Shown here one piece after another: positions 1 through 8,906 of a DNA stretch of 64,000 bases. A program made the position numbers and the translations under genes. Within the stretch, counting starts at the first letter, position 1; each line of letters begins with the position of its first letter. This stretch comes from Oscillospiraceae bacterium (lineage in GTDB: Bacteria; Bacillota; Clostridia; Oscillospirales; Oscillospiraceae): contig WRLE01000008.1 of the NCBI GenBank assembly GCA_009777775.1, positions 85,841-149,840 of the forward strand, read 5' to 3'. The notes under the pieces were generated by a model that saw only the letters and a program-made list of their open reading frames with translations, was not told the DNA's origin and searched no databases.

Positions 1-1605
1 GAATGTGATTTTTCTATAAGCATCTACAGTAAATCCAACATAGGTCCCCGGACTTATAGCAGGTCCATTTTGTCCGATATTAATGATGATATCTGCCTGT
101 ATCGCAGCTGGTGCCCTTTGTGGTCCGCCCATCATATTGAAGGGGTCACCTACGGTGATGACAGCTGTGGGTAAAACACCGCTGTAGTTGTAGCCTTGAG
201 GTTTGGCAGTTAGGTAATATACACCGTCCATATCGCCATCATAAAAGCCTTCCCAACTCACAGGGACACTGGCTGTATAAGCAATAGTCTTGCCGTTTTC
301 TTCTGTCTCGCTGCTTCCTGACCCGCCGCCACCTGAGCCGCCAGTTGAGCTTTCTTTTTCTTCTAGCTCGTTTTCTTCTAACTCGATTTCTTCTAATTCG
401 CTTTCTTCTGATTCGATTTCTTCTGCTTCGATTTCTTCTAGCTCAGTCTCTTTCGACTCACCTTCTCCATTATTGACTTCTCCATTACTGTCTTTGTTTT
501 CATCTTCGTCTTCGTTATCGTCTTCGTTATCGTCTTTATTTTCGCCATCGGGATTTCCATTCTCCTGCTCGCCGCTGTTTTCCGATTCTTTATCCTCTAG
601 CTCAGTATTTTCGGATTCCTTGTTTTCTGATTTCTCATCTTCTGGCTCACCACTCTCTGAACCGCCGCTCTCCGAACCGCCGCTCTCTGAACCACTACTT
701 TCGGAACCACCATTTTCAGATTGGCTCCCTGCTGGCTCACTTCCAACAGATTCGTTTCCGTTATTAGATGAACCACCGTTTGAGTTCTCTCCGCTTTCCG
801 AACCACTGTTTCCAGCACCATTGCTCTCGGAACCACTACCTTCGGGTTCATTGTTTATGGATTCATTGTTTGCGGACTCATTGCTAACGGATTCTTGTGT
901 ATTTACTTCACCACCGCTAGACATCTCATCCCGCTGGATGCTATTTTCGTTGCCAGAAACTTCGTCCCTTTGTATCTCGCTAACGTTTCCCTCAGATTCA
1001 TTGCTCGTTATAACAATTCCCTCGGACTCACTGCCGTTTTCTACAATTGCTTCTTGTGAATTAGCAGATTCCCTTTCCTCGTTTTCGTTGCTAAGGCGAA
1101 CAAAACCATTTTGATTTTCATCCCCCCATAATCTAGGCAATTCCAATGAACTGCTATTATGTACTAATGTACCAATAGAAAGTGAAATGGGTCTTGACAC
1201 ACTAATTTCTTCCATTGATATTTCATCTGAATGACTATGCTCGATTTCACTAGGTACTTCTACAATATCTTCCACAATTACACTGGTTTCTTCGATAATA
1301 TCAACCTGTGATTGCTCTGAAGATTCTGACAATTCTCCTTGAGAACTCTGAGCATTGTCAATTAATACCGCTCGCAATTGATTCGGTAGTTTTAGCTCAT
1401 CTAATGATGTGCCCACATCCACCCAAATTTCATGGTGGATTTCGCTTGGCTCAAAGTATAATATCGTGGCATTATTAACCATATTACCTGGGTTTATCGT
1501 AGTGCTTCCCATGCTGGGCAATGCCAAAAAAAGCATCATGGCGACAACAAGCGCAACTGATGTCGCCTTGTGCGCAGTATCTTTCTTTATCAATCTAGTT
1601 TTCAC
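1..1605 (-). CDS. Secreted acidic low-complexity surface protein with Ig-like domain (3' end outside window)
   Basis: An open minus-strand frame of 535 codons runs off the left edge. The start is GTG at 1605, with a TGGAGG ribosome site 9 nt upstream. Residues 1-35 form a signal peptide (basic KTRLIKK, then a hydrophobic core rich in V, A, M and L). Roughly residues 180-430 are low complexity: Ser/Asn/Gly/Glu repeats such as GGSES, then Asp/Glu/Asn and LEEIE-type repeats. After a Gly/Ser linker comes a folded segment with PVSWEGFYDGDMDGVYYL, like Ig-like modules of Firmicutes surface proteins, and then a motif containing SPGTYVGF. It is probably exported and displayed or wall-anchored; the anchor would lie outside the window. 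No enzymatic function can be seen. The plus-strand frame opposite it is only the mirror of the Ser/Glu repeats. Confidence 0.75.
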   Translation of the reverse strand, partial: MKTRLIKKDTAHKATSVALVVAMMLFLALPSMGSTTINPGNMVNNATILYFEPSEIHHEIWVDVGTSLDELKLPNQLRAVLIDNAQSSQGELSESSEQSQVDIIEETSVIVEDIVEVPSEIEHSHSDEISMEEISVSRPISLSIGTLVHNSSSLELPRLWGDENQNGFVRLSNENEERESANSQEAIVENGSESEGIVITSNESEGNVSEIQRDEVSGNENSIQRDEMSSGGEVNTQESVSNESANNESINNEPEGSGSESNGAGNSGSESGENSNGGSSNNGNESVGSEPAGSQSENGGSESSGSESGGSESGGSESGEPEDEKSENKESENTELEDKESENSGEQENGNPDGENKDDNEDDNEDEDENKDSNGEVNNGEGESKETELEEIEAEEIESEESELEEIELEENELEEKESSTGGSGGGGSGSSETEENGKTIAYTASVPVSWEGFYDGDMDGVYYLTAKPQGYNYSGVLPTAVITVGDPFNMMGGPQRAPAAIQADIIINIGQNGPAISPGTYVGFTVDAYRKITF

Positions 1606-1781
1606 GACTATCTACCTCCATTTGTTTTGTGCTATATTTTTACTCAAAATCTGCATATCGTGAGTGTTGCTAATAATGATTACGTTCGTATTCTACAATT
1701 TTCAGGAAAATGCAACTACACCCAAAAGGGTATATATTAGAGGTAGAAAAAGGTATTTATATGAACTTAAAAATAAATATC

Positions 1782-1810
1782 TTGAAAAATATTGCTTTTA
1801 CAATTAATAT
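1782..1810 (+). promoter_or_regulatory. Probable promoter of the FIST gene
   Basis: TTGAAA at 1782-1787 and TAATAT at 1805-1810 are separated by 17 nt, in an AT-rich stretch between divergent genes. The FIST start codon lies about 40 nt downstream. Confidence 0.4.
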
Positions 1811-1851
1811 GTTAATATGAATAAAAGTTTATATTGGATGGAGGGGATTAA

Positions 1852-3003
1852 ATGATTAAGTCCTATAGCGCATTTACCAGCGAAGTCGACGATGTACAGC
1901 TGGCGGTATCAGAAATAATTACCCAGCTCGAACCTGAAAAAAACTGCCTTGATAGCACAGTGGGCATAGTCACCTGTTATCACGAATTTGCAACGGAAAA
2001 AATCGTTGCTGAGCTATATAAAAAACTTGGTTTTCCCATTATCGGAACAACGACTACTGCCATATCAACAAACAGCGGTTTCGGGCAGCTGGACTTGTCA
2101 ATACTTATGATTACCTCCGATGATGTTGTATTTACTGCAGTTTGTTCAGATTCCCTCGACGATGGTTTGGATAAACCATTTGAAATAATGTACAAAAAAG
2201 CTGTCCAAGGACATAATGAAACTCCCAAACTCATCATTAGTGCTGCACCTTTGATGTTGAAATTCGCAGGAGACCAATATGTGGAAGCTTTGAATAAAAT
2301 TTCGGGCGGTGTTCCCAACTTTGGAACCCTTGCCATCGACAATACTTCAGATTATCGACATAGTTATGTGATGTTTAACGATAAAATCGAACGAAATATC
2401 TATGCAATCATCCTAGCAAGCGGAAATATCCAGCCAAAGTTTCTTTACGCTTCTTTTTCACCGGAATATATCCACACACAAAGCTCAGTAATAACAAAAT
2501 CAGAGGGGAATCTCCTTCAGGAAGTGGATGGTTTTCCACTAATCAACTACATGGAAAACATTGGTTTGGCTGAAAACGGAAAAGTCAGCGATGTACTTCA
2601 TTCCATACCCTTTATCCTTGACTATACAGGAGAAGGTATTCCTGTATCTAGGGTACTTTTGTCTTGGAGTAAAGAAGGCTATGGTGTCTGTGGCGGCTTA
2701 ATGCCCATGGGTACAAAGTTTAGTCTGGGTACTTGGGATAAGGACGATGTATTGGGAACCACAATCCGCACCTTGGAAAGCATCATGGAAAACGAATCTC
2801 TATCAACATTGATTCTCCATTCCTGTGTGGCTAGGAGTTATTCTCTGGGAACAGAGCTATTGGCAGAGACGGAAAAAGTCAACGAGCTCCTTGTGGATCT
2901 TCCTTACATATTTTCCTACGCAGGAGGCGAAATTTGTCCCATTAACGACTCTGAAAACACAAACAGCTTCCACAACAACACAATAATAGCCTGCGCATTT
3001 TAA
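1852..3003 (+). CDS. FIST domain sensory protein
   Basis: 383 aa with FIST_N (about residues 25-210) followed by FIST_C (about 225-365). FIST proteins are taken to be small-ligand sensors, possibly for amino acids, that feed signal-transduction proteins. The N half has the family pattern of TVGIVTCYHEFATEKI followed by GFPIIGTTTTAIS; the C half ends in the conserved region around YSLGTELLAETEKV and AGGEICPI. No membrane segment or signal peptide is seen, so it is cytoplasmic. A GGAGGG site precedes the ATG. The next gene on the same strand is a hybrid histidine kinase 112 nt downstream, so the pair probably works as one sensory module: FIST binds the ligand, the kinase passes the signal on. 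Confidence 0.85.
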   Translation: MIKSYSAFTSEVDDVQLAVSEIITQLEPEKNCLDSTVGIVTCYHEFATEKIVAELYKKLGFPIIGTTTTAISTNSGFGQLDLSILMITSDDVVFTAVCSDSLDDGLDKPFEIMYKKAVQGHNETPKLIISAAPLMLKFAGDQYVEALNKISGGVPNFGTLAIDNTSDYRHSYVMFNDKIERNIYAIILASGNIQPKFLYASFSPEYIHTQSSVITKSEGNLLQEVDGFPLINYMENIGLAENGKVSDVLHSIPFILDYTGEGIPVSRVLLSWSKEGYGVCGGLMPMGTKFSLGTWDKDDVLGTTIRTLESIMENESLSTLILHSCVARSYSLGTELLAETEKVNELLVDLPYIFSYAGGEICPINDSENTNSFHNNTIIACAF

Positions 3004-3080
3004 AATCAGGTGTAAGCCATTACCATAAAAGCCATTGCGTTCAGTTTCGCATTTACACATATCACCAAGCACGAAACACG

Positions 3081-3099
3081 AATTCCTAATTCCTAACTC
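3081..3099 (+). repeat. Short intergenic repeat (TTCCTAA type)
   Basis: AATTCCTAATTCCTAACTC lies between the FIST and kinase genes. A longer relative lies before phnC (17279-17315). Both are just upstream of a start codon, suggesting a dispersed simple repeat family of spacers. Confidence 0.5.
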
Positions 3100-3115
3100 A
3101 AAAGCGGGGTGCATC

Positions 3116-5254
3116 ATGGGCGAAAACAATAACAATACCGAACATAATCAACTCCTAGAAGAAAACGAGCGACTCCGGTTGGAAATCAAGAAATTGACAA
3201 GACAACTGGGTTTAGCAAATGACAATATGATTAAGTACCGGAATGTGACCAGCGCAAAGGAAAACCTGAGCGCAGTTATTGCTGCGGAAAAATCCATGCA
3301 GGAAAAACAGCTCCAAGTCATAATGGAAAACTCCATGGACATTATTATTCTCTTGGACCGCTCCCTTTGTTTTCTCTTATCCACTTTGAGTTTTATGTGG
3401 TTGGCAAATGCTCCCTCCCTTGGCTTTTTGCACAAAAAAACCTTTAGAGAGATATTTTCCACCTTTGCCGACGATGAATGCATCTCCCATATGGAAAGCA
3501 TCATGTTGCGAGCAATTGAGACAAATAATATTCAATCCTTTGAAGAGCGACTGTTTAGTGCCTTTACCCAAGACAACCATGATTTTTCCATTAGCGTTAT
3601 ACCATACGATTTCAGCGGTGAAAAAAACGATGGTTTACTCATAATTTTCCACGAAATTACCGAGCGCATCAAAATGGAAAACCAAATAAAAAAAGCCCTG
3701 GATGAGGCTATGAGCGCCAGCAAGGCAAAGGGTGATTTTTTATCTAATATGAGCCACGAAATGCGCACTCCCATGAACGCCATAATCGGCATGACCACAA
3801 TAGGAAAAAGAGCCGACAACATTTCTGACAAAAACTTGGCTCTGAGCAAAATTGGAGATGCATCGTCCCATCTCCTTGGTATAATCAATGATGTTCTTGA
3901 TATGGCAAAAATCGAAGCGGATAAATTGGAACTCATTCCCGTGGAATATAGCTTTGAAAGAATGTTGCAAAAAGCAGCTACTGTTATCAACTACAGAGTT
4001 GAAGAAAAGCAGCAAAGTTTTACAATTAACGTGGACAATTCTGTACCTCGTTTCATAATCGGTGACGACCAGCGTCTAGCCCAGGTTATCACGAACTTAC
4101 TGAGCAACGCAGTGAAGTTTACCCATGATGGTGGGAGTATTAACCTTAATATAACTCTGATTGATGAGGTGGATGGCGAATGCTTGCTCCAAATTGAAGT
4201 GATTGACACTGGAATCGGTATTTCTCCTGAGAACCAAAGCAAGCTCTTTCGAGCTTTTGAACAAGCGGATACTGGAACAAGTCGTGAATACGGTGGCACA
4301 GGTTTGGGTTTGGTGATTTCCAAGCGCATAGTCGAGCTCATGGGTGGCGAAATATGGGTGGAGTCGGAATTAGGCAAAGGCTCCCGCTTTGTCTTCACAG
4401 CGAAGGCAGGGCGTGGTGTCAGAAGCAGCCAATCTCTATTATTGCCTGGTGTCAATTGGGGTAATGTTCGAATTATTGCCATTGATGACCAATTGGAAAT
4501 TCGCAATCAATACATCGATTTATTTAATCAACTGGAAATAAAATGCGATGTTGCTTCCAGCGGTTTCGAAGCACTTCAAATAATTGATGAATACGGTGAA
4601 TATGACATATATTTCATAGATTGGCAAATGCCTGAAATGGACGGAATCGAACTGACAAGACTTATAAAAACCAAAAGTATGAAAAAGCAGCCTGTGGTCA
4701 TCATGATAACTGCGCTAGATTGGGACCGCATCAGAGACGAAGCAACTCGTGCAGGTGTTGACAAACATTTGCTCAAGCCTCTCTTTTCTTCCAGCATCGT
4801 CGATTGTGTCAATGAATATTTGGGTGTTGATAGCATTCGCGAAGATGCCACCCATGCCCAAGATGCCAGCAAATTTGTTGGCAAAAGCATCCTCCTTGCA
4901 GAAGATATCGAGATAAACAGGGAGATTCTCATTGCTCTGTTGGATGGCACCGAGATAGTCATAGACTGTGCAGAGAACGGTGAAGAAGCACTTGAAATGG
5001 TAGAAGCCGACCCTTTAAAATACGATATCATCTTCATGGATATGCAAATGCCAAAGATGGATGGTCTGGAAGCCACCCGCCGAATCCGCGCTCTCCCAGC
5101 CTTAGAAGATCACCGAATCCCCATCATCGCCATGACCGCCAATGTCTTCAAAGACGACATAGAAGCCTGTCTAGAAGCCGGCATGGACGACCACCTGGGC
5201 AAACCCCTTGATATAGTAAGGGTCATTGATATACTCCACCAATACCTGGGATGA
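3116..5254 (+). CDS. Hybrid sensor histidine kinase with tandem receiver domains
   Basis: 712 aa from the ATG at 3116, which has GGGG just upstream; an in-frame ATG at 3035 lies in the intergenic repeat and has no ribosome site. Order: coiled coil (about 10-60), PAS-like domain (about 75-200), HisKA with the phospho-acceptor in SHEMRTPMNAI (His214), HATPase_c with NAVKFT, DTGIGI and GGTGLGLVISKR, then two receivers with phospho-acceptor aspartates in DWQMPEMDG (Asp502) and DMQMPKMDG (Asp642). It has no transmembrane helices and no output domain, so it is a soluble phosphorelay protein. An Hpt or response-regulator partner is not in the window. It is probably fed by the upstream FIST protein. 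A palindromic element follows the stop codon and could act as terminator. Confidence 0.9.
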   Translation: MGENNNNTEHNQLLEENERLRLEIKKLTRQLGLANDNMIKYRNVTSAKENLSAVIAAEKSMQEKQLQVIMENSMDIIILLDRSLCFLLSTLSFMWLANAPSLGFLHKKTFREIFSTFADDECISHMESIMLRAIETNNIQSFEERLFSAFTQDNHDFSISVIPYDFSGEKNDGLLIIFHEITERIKMENQIKKALDEAMSASKAKGDFLSNMSHEMRTPMNAIIGMTTIGKRADNISDKNLALSKIGDASSHLLGIINDVLDMAKIEADKLELIPVEYSFERMLQKAATVINYRVEEKQQSFTINVDNSVPRFIIGDDQRLAQVITNLLSNAVKFTHDGGSINLNITLIDEVDGECLLQIEVIDTGIGISPENQSKLFRAFEQADTGTSREYGGTGLGLVISKRIVELMGGEIWVESELGKGSRFVFTAKAGRGVRSSQSLLLPGVNWGNVRIIAIDDQLEIRNQYIDLFNQLEIKCDVASSGFEALQIIDEYGEYDIYFIDWQMPEMDGIELTRLIKTKSMKKQPVVIMITALDWDRIRDEATRAGVDKHLLKPLFSSSIVDCVNEYLGVDSIREDATHAQDASKFVGKSILLAEDIEINREILIALLDGTEIVIDCAENGEEALEMVEADPLKYDIIFMDMQMPKMDGLEATRRIRALPALEDHRIPIIAMTANVFKDDIEACLEAGMDDHLGKPLDIVRVIDILHQYLG

Positions 5255-5287
5255 GAAATGAACGCAGGTAAATGAACGCGGGGACGC

Positions 5288-5347
5288 TTGAACGCGGGGA
5301 CGGTTCTTTTGTTCATTTTTGAACAGAAGAGCCGTCCCCGCGTTCAA
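5288..5347. repeat. GGGACGG palindromic element, copy a
   Basis: Arms of 28 nt (5288-5315 and 5320-5347) pair almost fully; the two non-matching positions become G-U pairs in RNA. The core is GGGGACGGTTCTTTTGTTCA. Partial extra copies of the outer arm (ATGAACGC...) precede it at 5259-5287. It lies between the kinase stop and the Fic stop, so it can serve as a bidirectional terminator. Confidence 0.85.
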
Positions 5348-5358
5348 ACGTGCGTTAT

Positions 5359-6516
5359 TTATGTTCCGCTGCGTAGTATTTCCAGATAGGCTTCATATGA
5401 GAAAGTCCGGTTTCTTCGAGCGTTGGAGGTCTGGAAAAGTATGTCTGATTGGCACAGACGTTCGACTGCGGCTGATACTGTGTTGTAAGTTAGCGATAAT
5501 ACTACTGCTGTTTTCTGCACATCGATAATCGGACTCGTTTCAAGATACTCGAATACTTTCATCGCATTTATTCTGGCTCGACCCATTTTACTTATAATTG
5601 CTATATTTTTTTCATGCAGCTCAATAAGTTTGTCAATTGTATATATAGCATCTTTTGCTGATTCATTAATTGCATGCAAAAAGAAACGAACCCATTGTTC
5701 ATAATCTCCATCAGTTCGTACATGAGTCATTCTGTCATAATATTCAACGCGGTTTTGTTTTAGAAACAGTGATAAATAGAGTGTAGGTGCGTTAACAACA
5801 CCTCGATCCATTAGATATAATGTGACTAGCAACCTGCCAATCCTACCGTTTCCGTCAAGAAAAGGATGTATGGTTTCAAACTGATAATGGATTAGCGCAG
5901 CACGAATCAGTGAATCCAAATTATCATTGGCAGTGTTGTTATCGTTGTTTATGTAAAGCTCCAGTTGTGCTACTGCGTCCAGCATATTTTCGACTGTTGG
6001 TGGGACATAACTTGCTGTGTTGAGATTGCTACCATATCCACCAATCCAATTCTGAGATCGCCTGAATTCCCCTGGTGTTTTTTCATGACCACGAGTTCCT
6101 TCCATCAGTACGGCATGCGCTTCTTTAATCAAACGATTGCATAATGGTAGTTCAGTAAGCCTATCTATTGAGTATTCTATGGCTTTTATATAATTGATGA
6201 TTTCAGCAACATTTTGATTTTTGTTCGTATCTATATTTGGATCCAAAATATCATCGAGCGTCGCCTGAGTGCCTTCGATTTGAGATGAAAGCAATGCTTC
6301 TTTTCTGACATACATTGATATAAATAAACTGACATTTGGTATCCGCGTTGACAAGCCGTTGAGTAAAGCTAAGTTTTTATTTGCTTCAACAAGAAGCCCT
6401 AGAATTTCTGAATTGATATCAATCGGAGGATTCGGCGGCAAAGGGACGGGAACAAATGATTCGTATGATGCTGCACCTAAATTTGTTTTTACCCATTGCC
6501 CAGATATTCTTTTCAT
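5359..6516 (-). CDS. Fic family protein (AMP-transferase type)
   Basis: 385 aa. The catalytic Fic motif HPFLDGNGRIGR is complete (residues 217-228), so the protein should be able to transfer AMP or a related group to a hydroxyl of a target protein. An N-terminal SSQIEG (77-82) matches the inhibitory helix motif [S/T]xxxE[G/N] placed before the Fic core (class II arrangement), so activity is probably self-restrained. The C-terminal about 80 residues look like a winged helix (VQKTAVVLSLTYNTVSAAVERL), a common layout in Fic proteins with a DNA-binding tail. It stands alone, flanked by two nearly identical palindromic elements, with a consensus promoter wrapped in repeated TGAAATAA boxes. The target is unknown. 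Confidence 0.9.
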   Translation of the reverse strand: MKRISGQWVKTNLGAASYESFVPVPLPPNPPIDINSEILGLLVEANKNLALLNGLSTRIPNVSLFISMYVRKEALLSSQIEGTQATLDDILDPNIDTNKNQNVAEIINYIKAIEYSIDRLTELPLCNRLIKEAHAVLMEGTRGHEKTPGEFRRSQNWIGGYGSNLNTASYVPPTVENMLDAVAQLELYINNDNNTANDNLDSLIRAALIHYQFETIHPFLDGNGRIGRLLVTLYLMDRGVVNAPTLYLSLFLKQNRVEYYDRMTHVRTDGDYEQWVRFFLHAINESAKDAIYTIDKLIELHEKNIAIISKMGRARINAMKVFEYLETSPIIDVQKTAVVLSLTYNTVSAAVERLCQSDILFQTSNARRNRTFSYEAYLEILRSGT

Positions 6517-6537
6517 TTAATACGAATCGTCCTTTCT

Positions 6538-6600
6538 AAAATGAAATAACAAATTAATTATACGGACATTATTTCAATATGTCAACATAAAATGAAATAA
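6538..6600 (-). promoter_or_regulatory. Fic promoter with three TGAAATAA boxes
   Basis: On the minus strand TTGACA (6585-6580) and TATAAT (6562-6557) are exactly 17 nt apart, a full consensus promoter. TGAAATAA occurs at 6542-6549 and 6593-6600 (within the 12-bp direct repeat AAAATGAAATAA) and inverted at 6569-6576 inside the spacer. The boxes are therefore downstream of, within and upstream of the promoter, as expected for operators. The Fic C-terminal winged helix is a candidate ligand (inference). Confidence 0.65.
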
Positions 6601-6770
6601 GACATAGAGAGACTGGGTACATAGCGTAAAATCGGTTTTGGTTGAAATTCAAAAGTATTAGCTAGAGTATATAGCAGGAACAGCTCCATACAAAGATGAA
6701 TAACTATAACTTTTACAAACATATTACCATATATTTACTCTGCTTATGTTGATTTATGTTATTGTCAAGT

Positions 6771-6827
6771 TTGAACGCGGGGACGGTTCTTTTGTTTATT
6801 TTTTGAACAGAAGAGCCGTCCCCACGT
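6771..6827. repeat. GGGACGG palindromic element, copy b
   Basis: TTGAACGCGGGGACGGTTCT... pairs with ...AGAGCCGTCCCCACGT. It is nearly identical to copy a and in the same orientation, on the other side of the Fic gene. The IS21 remnant follows at 6859. Confidence 0.85.
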
Positions 6828-6858
6828 ACATGATGTAGTTATCGGAGTCCAGGTTCAC

Positions 6859-7005
6859 CTATACAGGTGGATTCCAGTCGTCAATATATGCGAACTTTTG
6901 AATTGTTCGGAAATCCTTCCCCGTACGCCGTGCTATTTCACGCAAAGATAATCCTTTATTTTCCCAGAGGTCTTTGATATATTCTACTTGGGCCGTTTTC
7001 AGCAC
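6859..7005 (-). pseudogene. IS21-type transposase (IstA) N-terminal remnant
   Basis: 48 codons from a GTG at 7005 with AAAGGAGG 9 nt upstream. The sequence EYIKDLWENKGLSLREIARR and the following TGKDFRTIQKF is the helix-turn-helix start of IstA transposases of the IS21 family, which are normally about 400-500 aa. It stops after NPPV, directly beside palindromic element b, with no DDE core and no istB, so it is a dead fragment. A longer in-frame start at 7044 exists but has a poorer ribosome site. Confidence 0.65.
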
Positions 7006-7172
7006 CTTCTTTTTGCCTCCTTTTAGTGATTTTGTTAACAACAAAATGATAGCATGTTTTTTGGTTCGGTGCTGATATGCCCTTTTTATTTCTTTGCATG
7101 TGCTGTATTTTTAGTTTACCATATACAAGTTACTGCTTGTAGCAAATGTGTATAAATGGAGAATATCAGATT

Positions 7173-8675
7173 ATGAATAAACGATATATAAAGTCATTGC
7201 TGCTTGTTGTTTGTATTATTACTGTTCTTTCAGCATGCAGCAGTATAAACAAAATCGATGATGATTCTACTACAGACTTACCTGAAAACGGCTCAGCATG
7301 GGAAGATGATGGCGAAACAACAAGAGAGGACTCTGATTCAGATGCTAGTGAACCAGAGTCTGCAATAGTTTCCAATGAAATGCATGAACCAGATAATCAT
7401 ATTGATGAAACTGGAATTAATGATGATATTGCAACTAGTGATAAAACTGCAACTAGTGGTGAAACTGTAACTAACGAAGAACAGATACCATCTACTCCCG
7501 TTGATACGCCCGCACAAATATATACTTTTTACGATGAAGCTATCCAAAATGCCATCGAGATGTTTCTGGATAAAAACGCAGAGGATTTCACTGCTGCAGA
7601 TTTGGAGTACTTGTCAGGGCTTGATGAATTTTCTTTCGATTTATATTATATGCATATGAGCATCACATCTCTTCGCGATTTACCCGAACTTTTTGTGAAT
7701 CTCCGAAAAGTCAAGTTATCATACTCATGGTTTAATGCGGTTGAATTATCAGAATCAGACATTGCGATTCTTGATGGTATGCCACAATTGCAATCGGTGG
7801 ATATATTTGCTAATGGTTTACCTTCACTCGACTTTATACAAAAAATACCCTATGCAGCTATTCGTTATACGACTGATGCCTATTCGTCTAGCGATAATAA
7901 TCTTGCGACAGCTTCAGTTTTGGGTAAGGAGGTCGTTGAGAGCAACTTTGATGGGAGTATAAGGGAGTATGTAAAAGTTACAGATGGTGACCTGGTTTAT
8001 GAATTGCTTGTTTCGGACGAACATATACAAGAAGAAGGTGAGTTAATAAACAATTTCTTGGTAGCAAAGGTATTTATATCAGAAAAAAGAGATGGAGTTT
8101 ACCATATTATTGAAAGCTATCCTGTATATGGACGCAATGTTACTGCTTCAGCTGGGTTGATACTTGTTGATGTGGATTTTGACGGTAACAATGACATTTT
8201 AGTGATGCAAGGTCATTTCGGTAATCAAGGATTAGTTACATATGATTGCTATTTGAATAGAGGAGATACATATGTTCGTAATGAGAGCTTCTCTCATATC
8301 AGTAATCCATCTCACGATGTTCTCAATAGCAAAATATTGAGTGTATGGCGTAATTGGGCAGCATCCCATAGCTGGGCGATGTATTCATATATAAACGGGG
8401 AATTCGTAGAAACCGACCGCTTGACAACCGAACCAGAGATATATGGTGAAATGCGCGATGATGGACTAGGTGTCGAAGTTGAAGTCTGGAAAATCACCAT
8501 CGAACGCTTCTATGATGGGATGATCGAATCTGATTCGTATTTTTCAAATGAATACACTGACGAAGAATGGAACGCTATGTTTTATCAAGAGGATAGCTAT
8601 TGGGGATTGCTCTCTAATAGGTGGAATACTCTGCACAATCAAGGGACAATGTTCAATGGTAGAATGTATGGCTAG
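7173..8675 (+). CDS. Lipoprotein with LRR-like and DxDxDG (FG-GAP/VCBS-like) segments
   Basis: 500 aa from the ATG at 7173 (GGAG 11 nt upstream; an earlier in-frame start would bury the signal peptide). Signal peptide KRYIKSLLLVVCIITVLSAC ends in a lipobox, so Cys is lipidated. An acidic Ser/Thr/Glu linker follows, then a leucine-rich stretch (SITSLRDLPELFVNLRKVKL, MPQLQSVDIFANGLPSLDFI). A calcium-type loop DVDFDGNND (Asp333, 335, 337, 341) begins a segment like those of FG-GAP/XAC2610-type proteins. The C-terminus is aromatic-rich (WAMYSYINGEFV). It is anchored on the outer face of the membrane; its role is unknown. The remnant at 12407-12661 resembles its C-terminal part. Confidence 0.75.
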   Translation: MNKRYIKSLLLVVCIITVLSACSSINKIDDDSTTDLPENGSAWEDDGETTREDSDSDASEPESAIVSNEMHEPDNHIDETGINDDIATSDKTATSGETVTNEEQIPSTPVDTPAQIYTFYDEAIQNAIEMFLDKNAEDFTAADLEYLSGLDEFSFDLYYMHMSITSLRDLPELFVNLRKVKLSYSWFNAVELSESDIAILDGMPQLQSVDIFANGLPSLDFIQKIPYAAIRYTTDAYSSSDNNLATASVLGKEVVESNFDGSIREYVKVTDGDLVYELLVSDEHIQEEGELINNFLVAKVFISEKRDGVYHIIESYPVYGRNVTASAGLILVDVDFDGNNDILVMQGHFGNQGLVTYDCYLNRGDTYVRNESFSHISNPSHDVLNSKILSVWRNWAASHSWAMYSYINGEFVETDRLTTEPEIYGEMRDDGLGVEVEVWKITIERFYDGMIESDSYFSNEYTDEEWNAMFYQEDSYWGLLSNRWNTLHNQGTMFNGRMYG

Positions 8676-8906
8676 CGAAGACAGGCGCATTAAGTGATAG
8701 CGAAATCGCACAGACCACTAGCCCTATCAGCTTGCTTTGCAAAAATAATTCATACTCTTGGCTTTATTCCAATTTAAGTTACGTTATTGAAATGGGATAA
8801 CCATGCCAAGAAATTATGTGCAGGTCTACTCTATGTGGCTTAACACACCTAACAAGGGATTGAATATCATCTTCAATACATACAATTCACCATCAAAGGA
8901 GTCATT

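Noticed and set aside
290..1114. Long plus-strand Ser/Leu/Pro-rich frame
   Set aside because: It is the mirror of the Glu/Ser/Asn repeats of the minus-strand surface protein, which has a signal peptide, ribosome site and folded modules. The plus frame has no ribosome site.
4576..5076. Minus-strand frames within the histidine kinase
   Set aside because: The kinase and receiver motifs on the plus strand are complete; the opposite frames are shadows.
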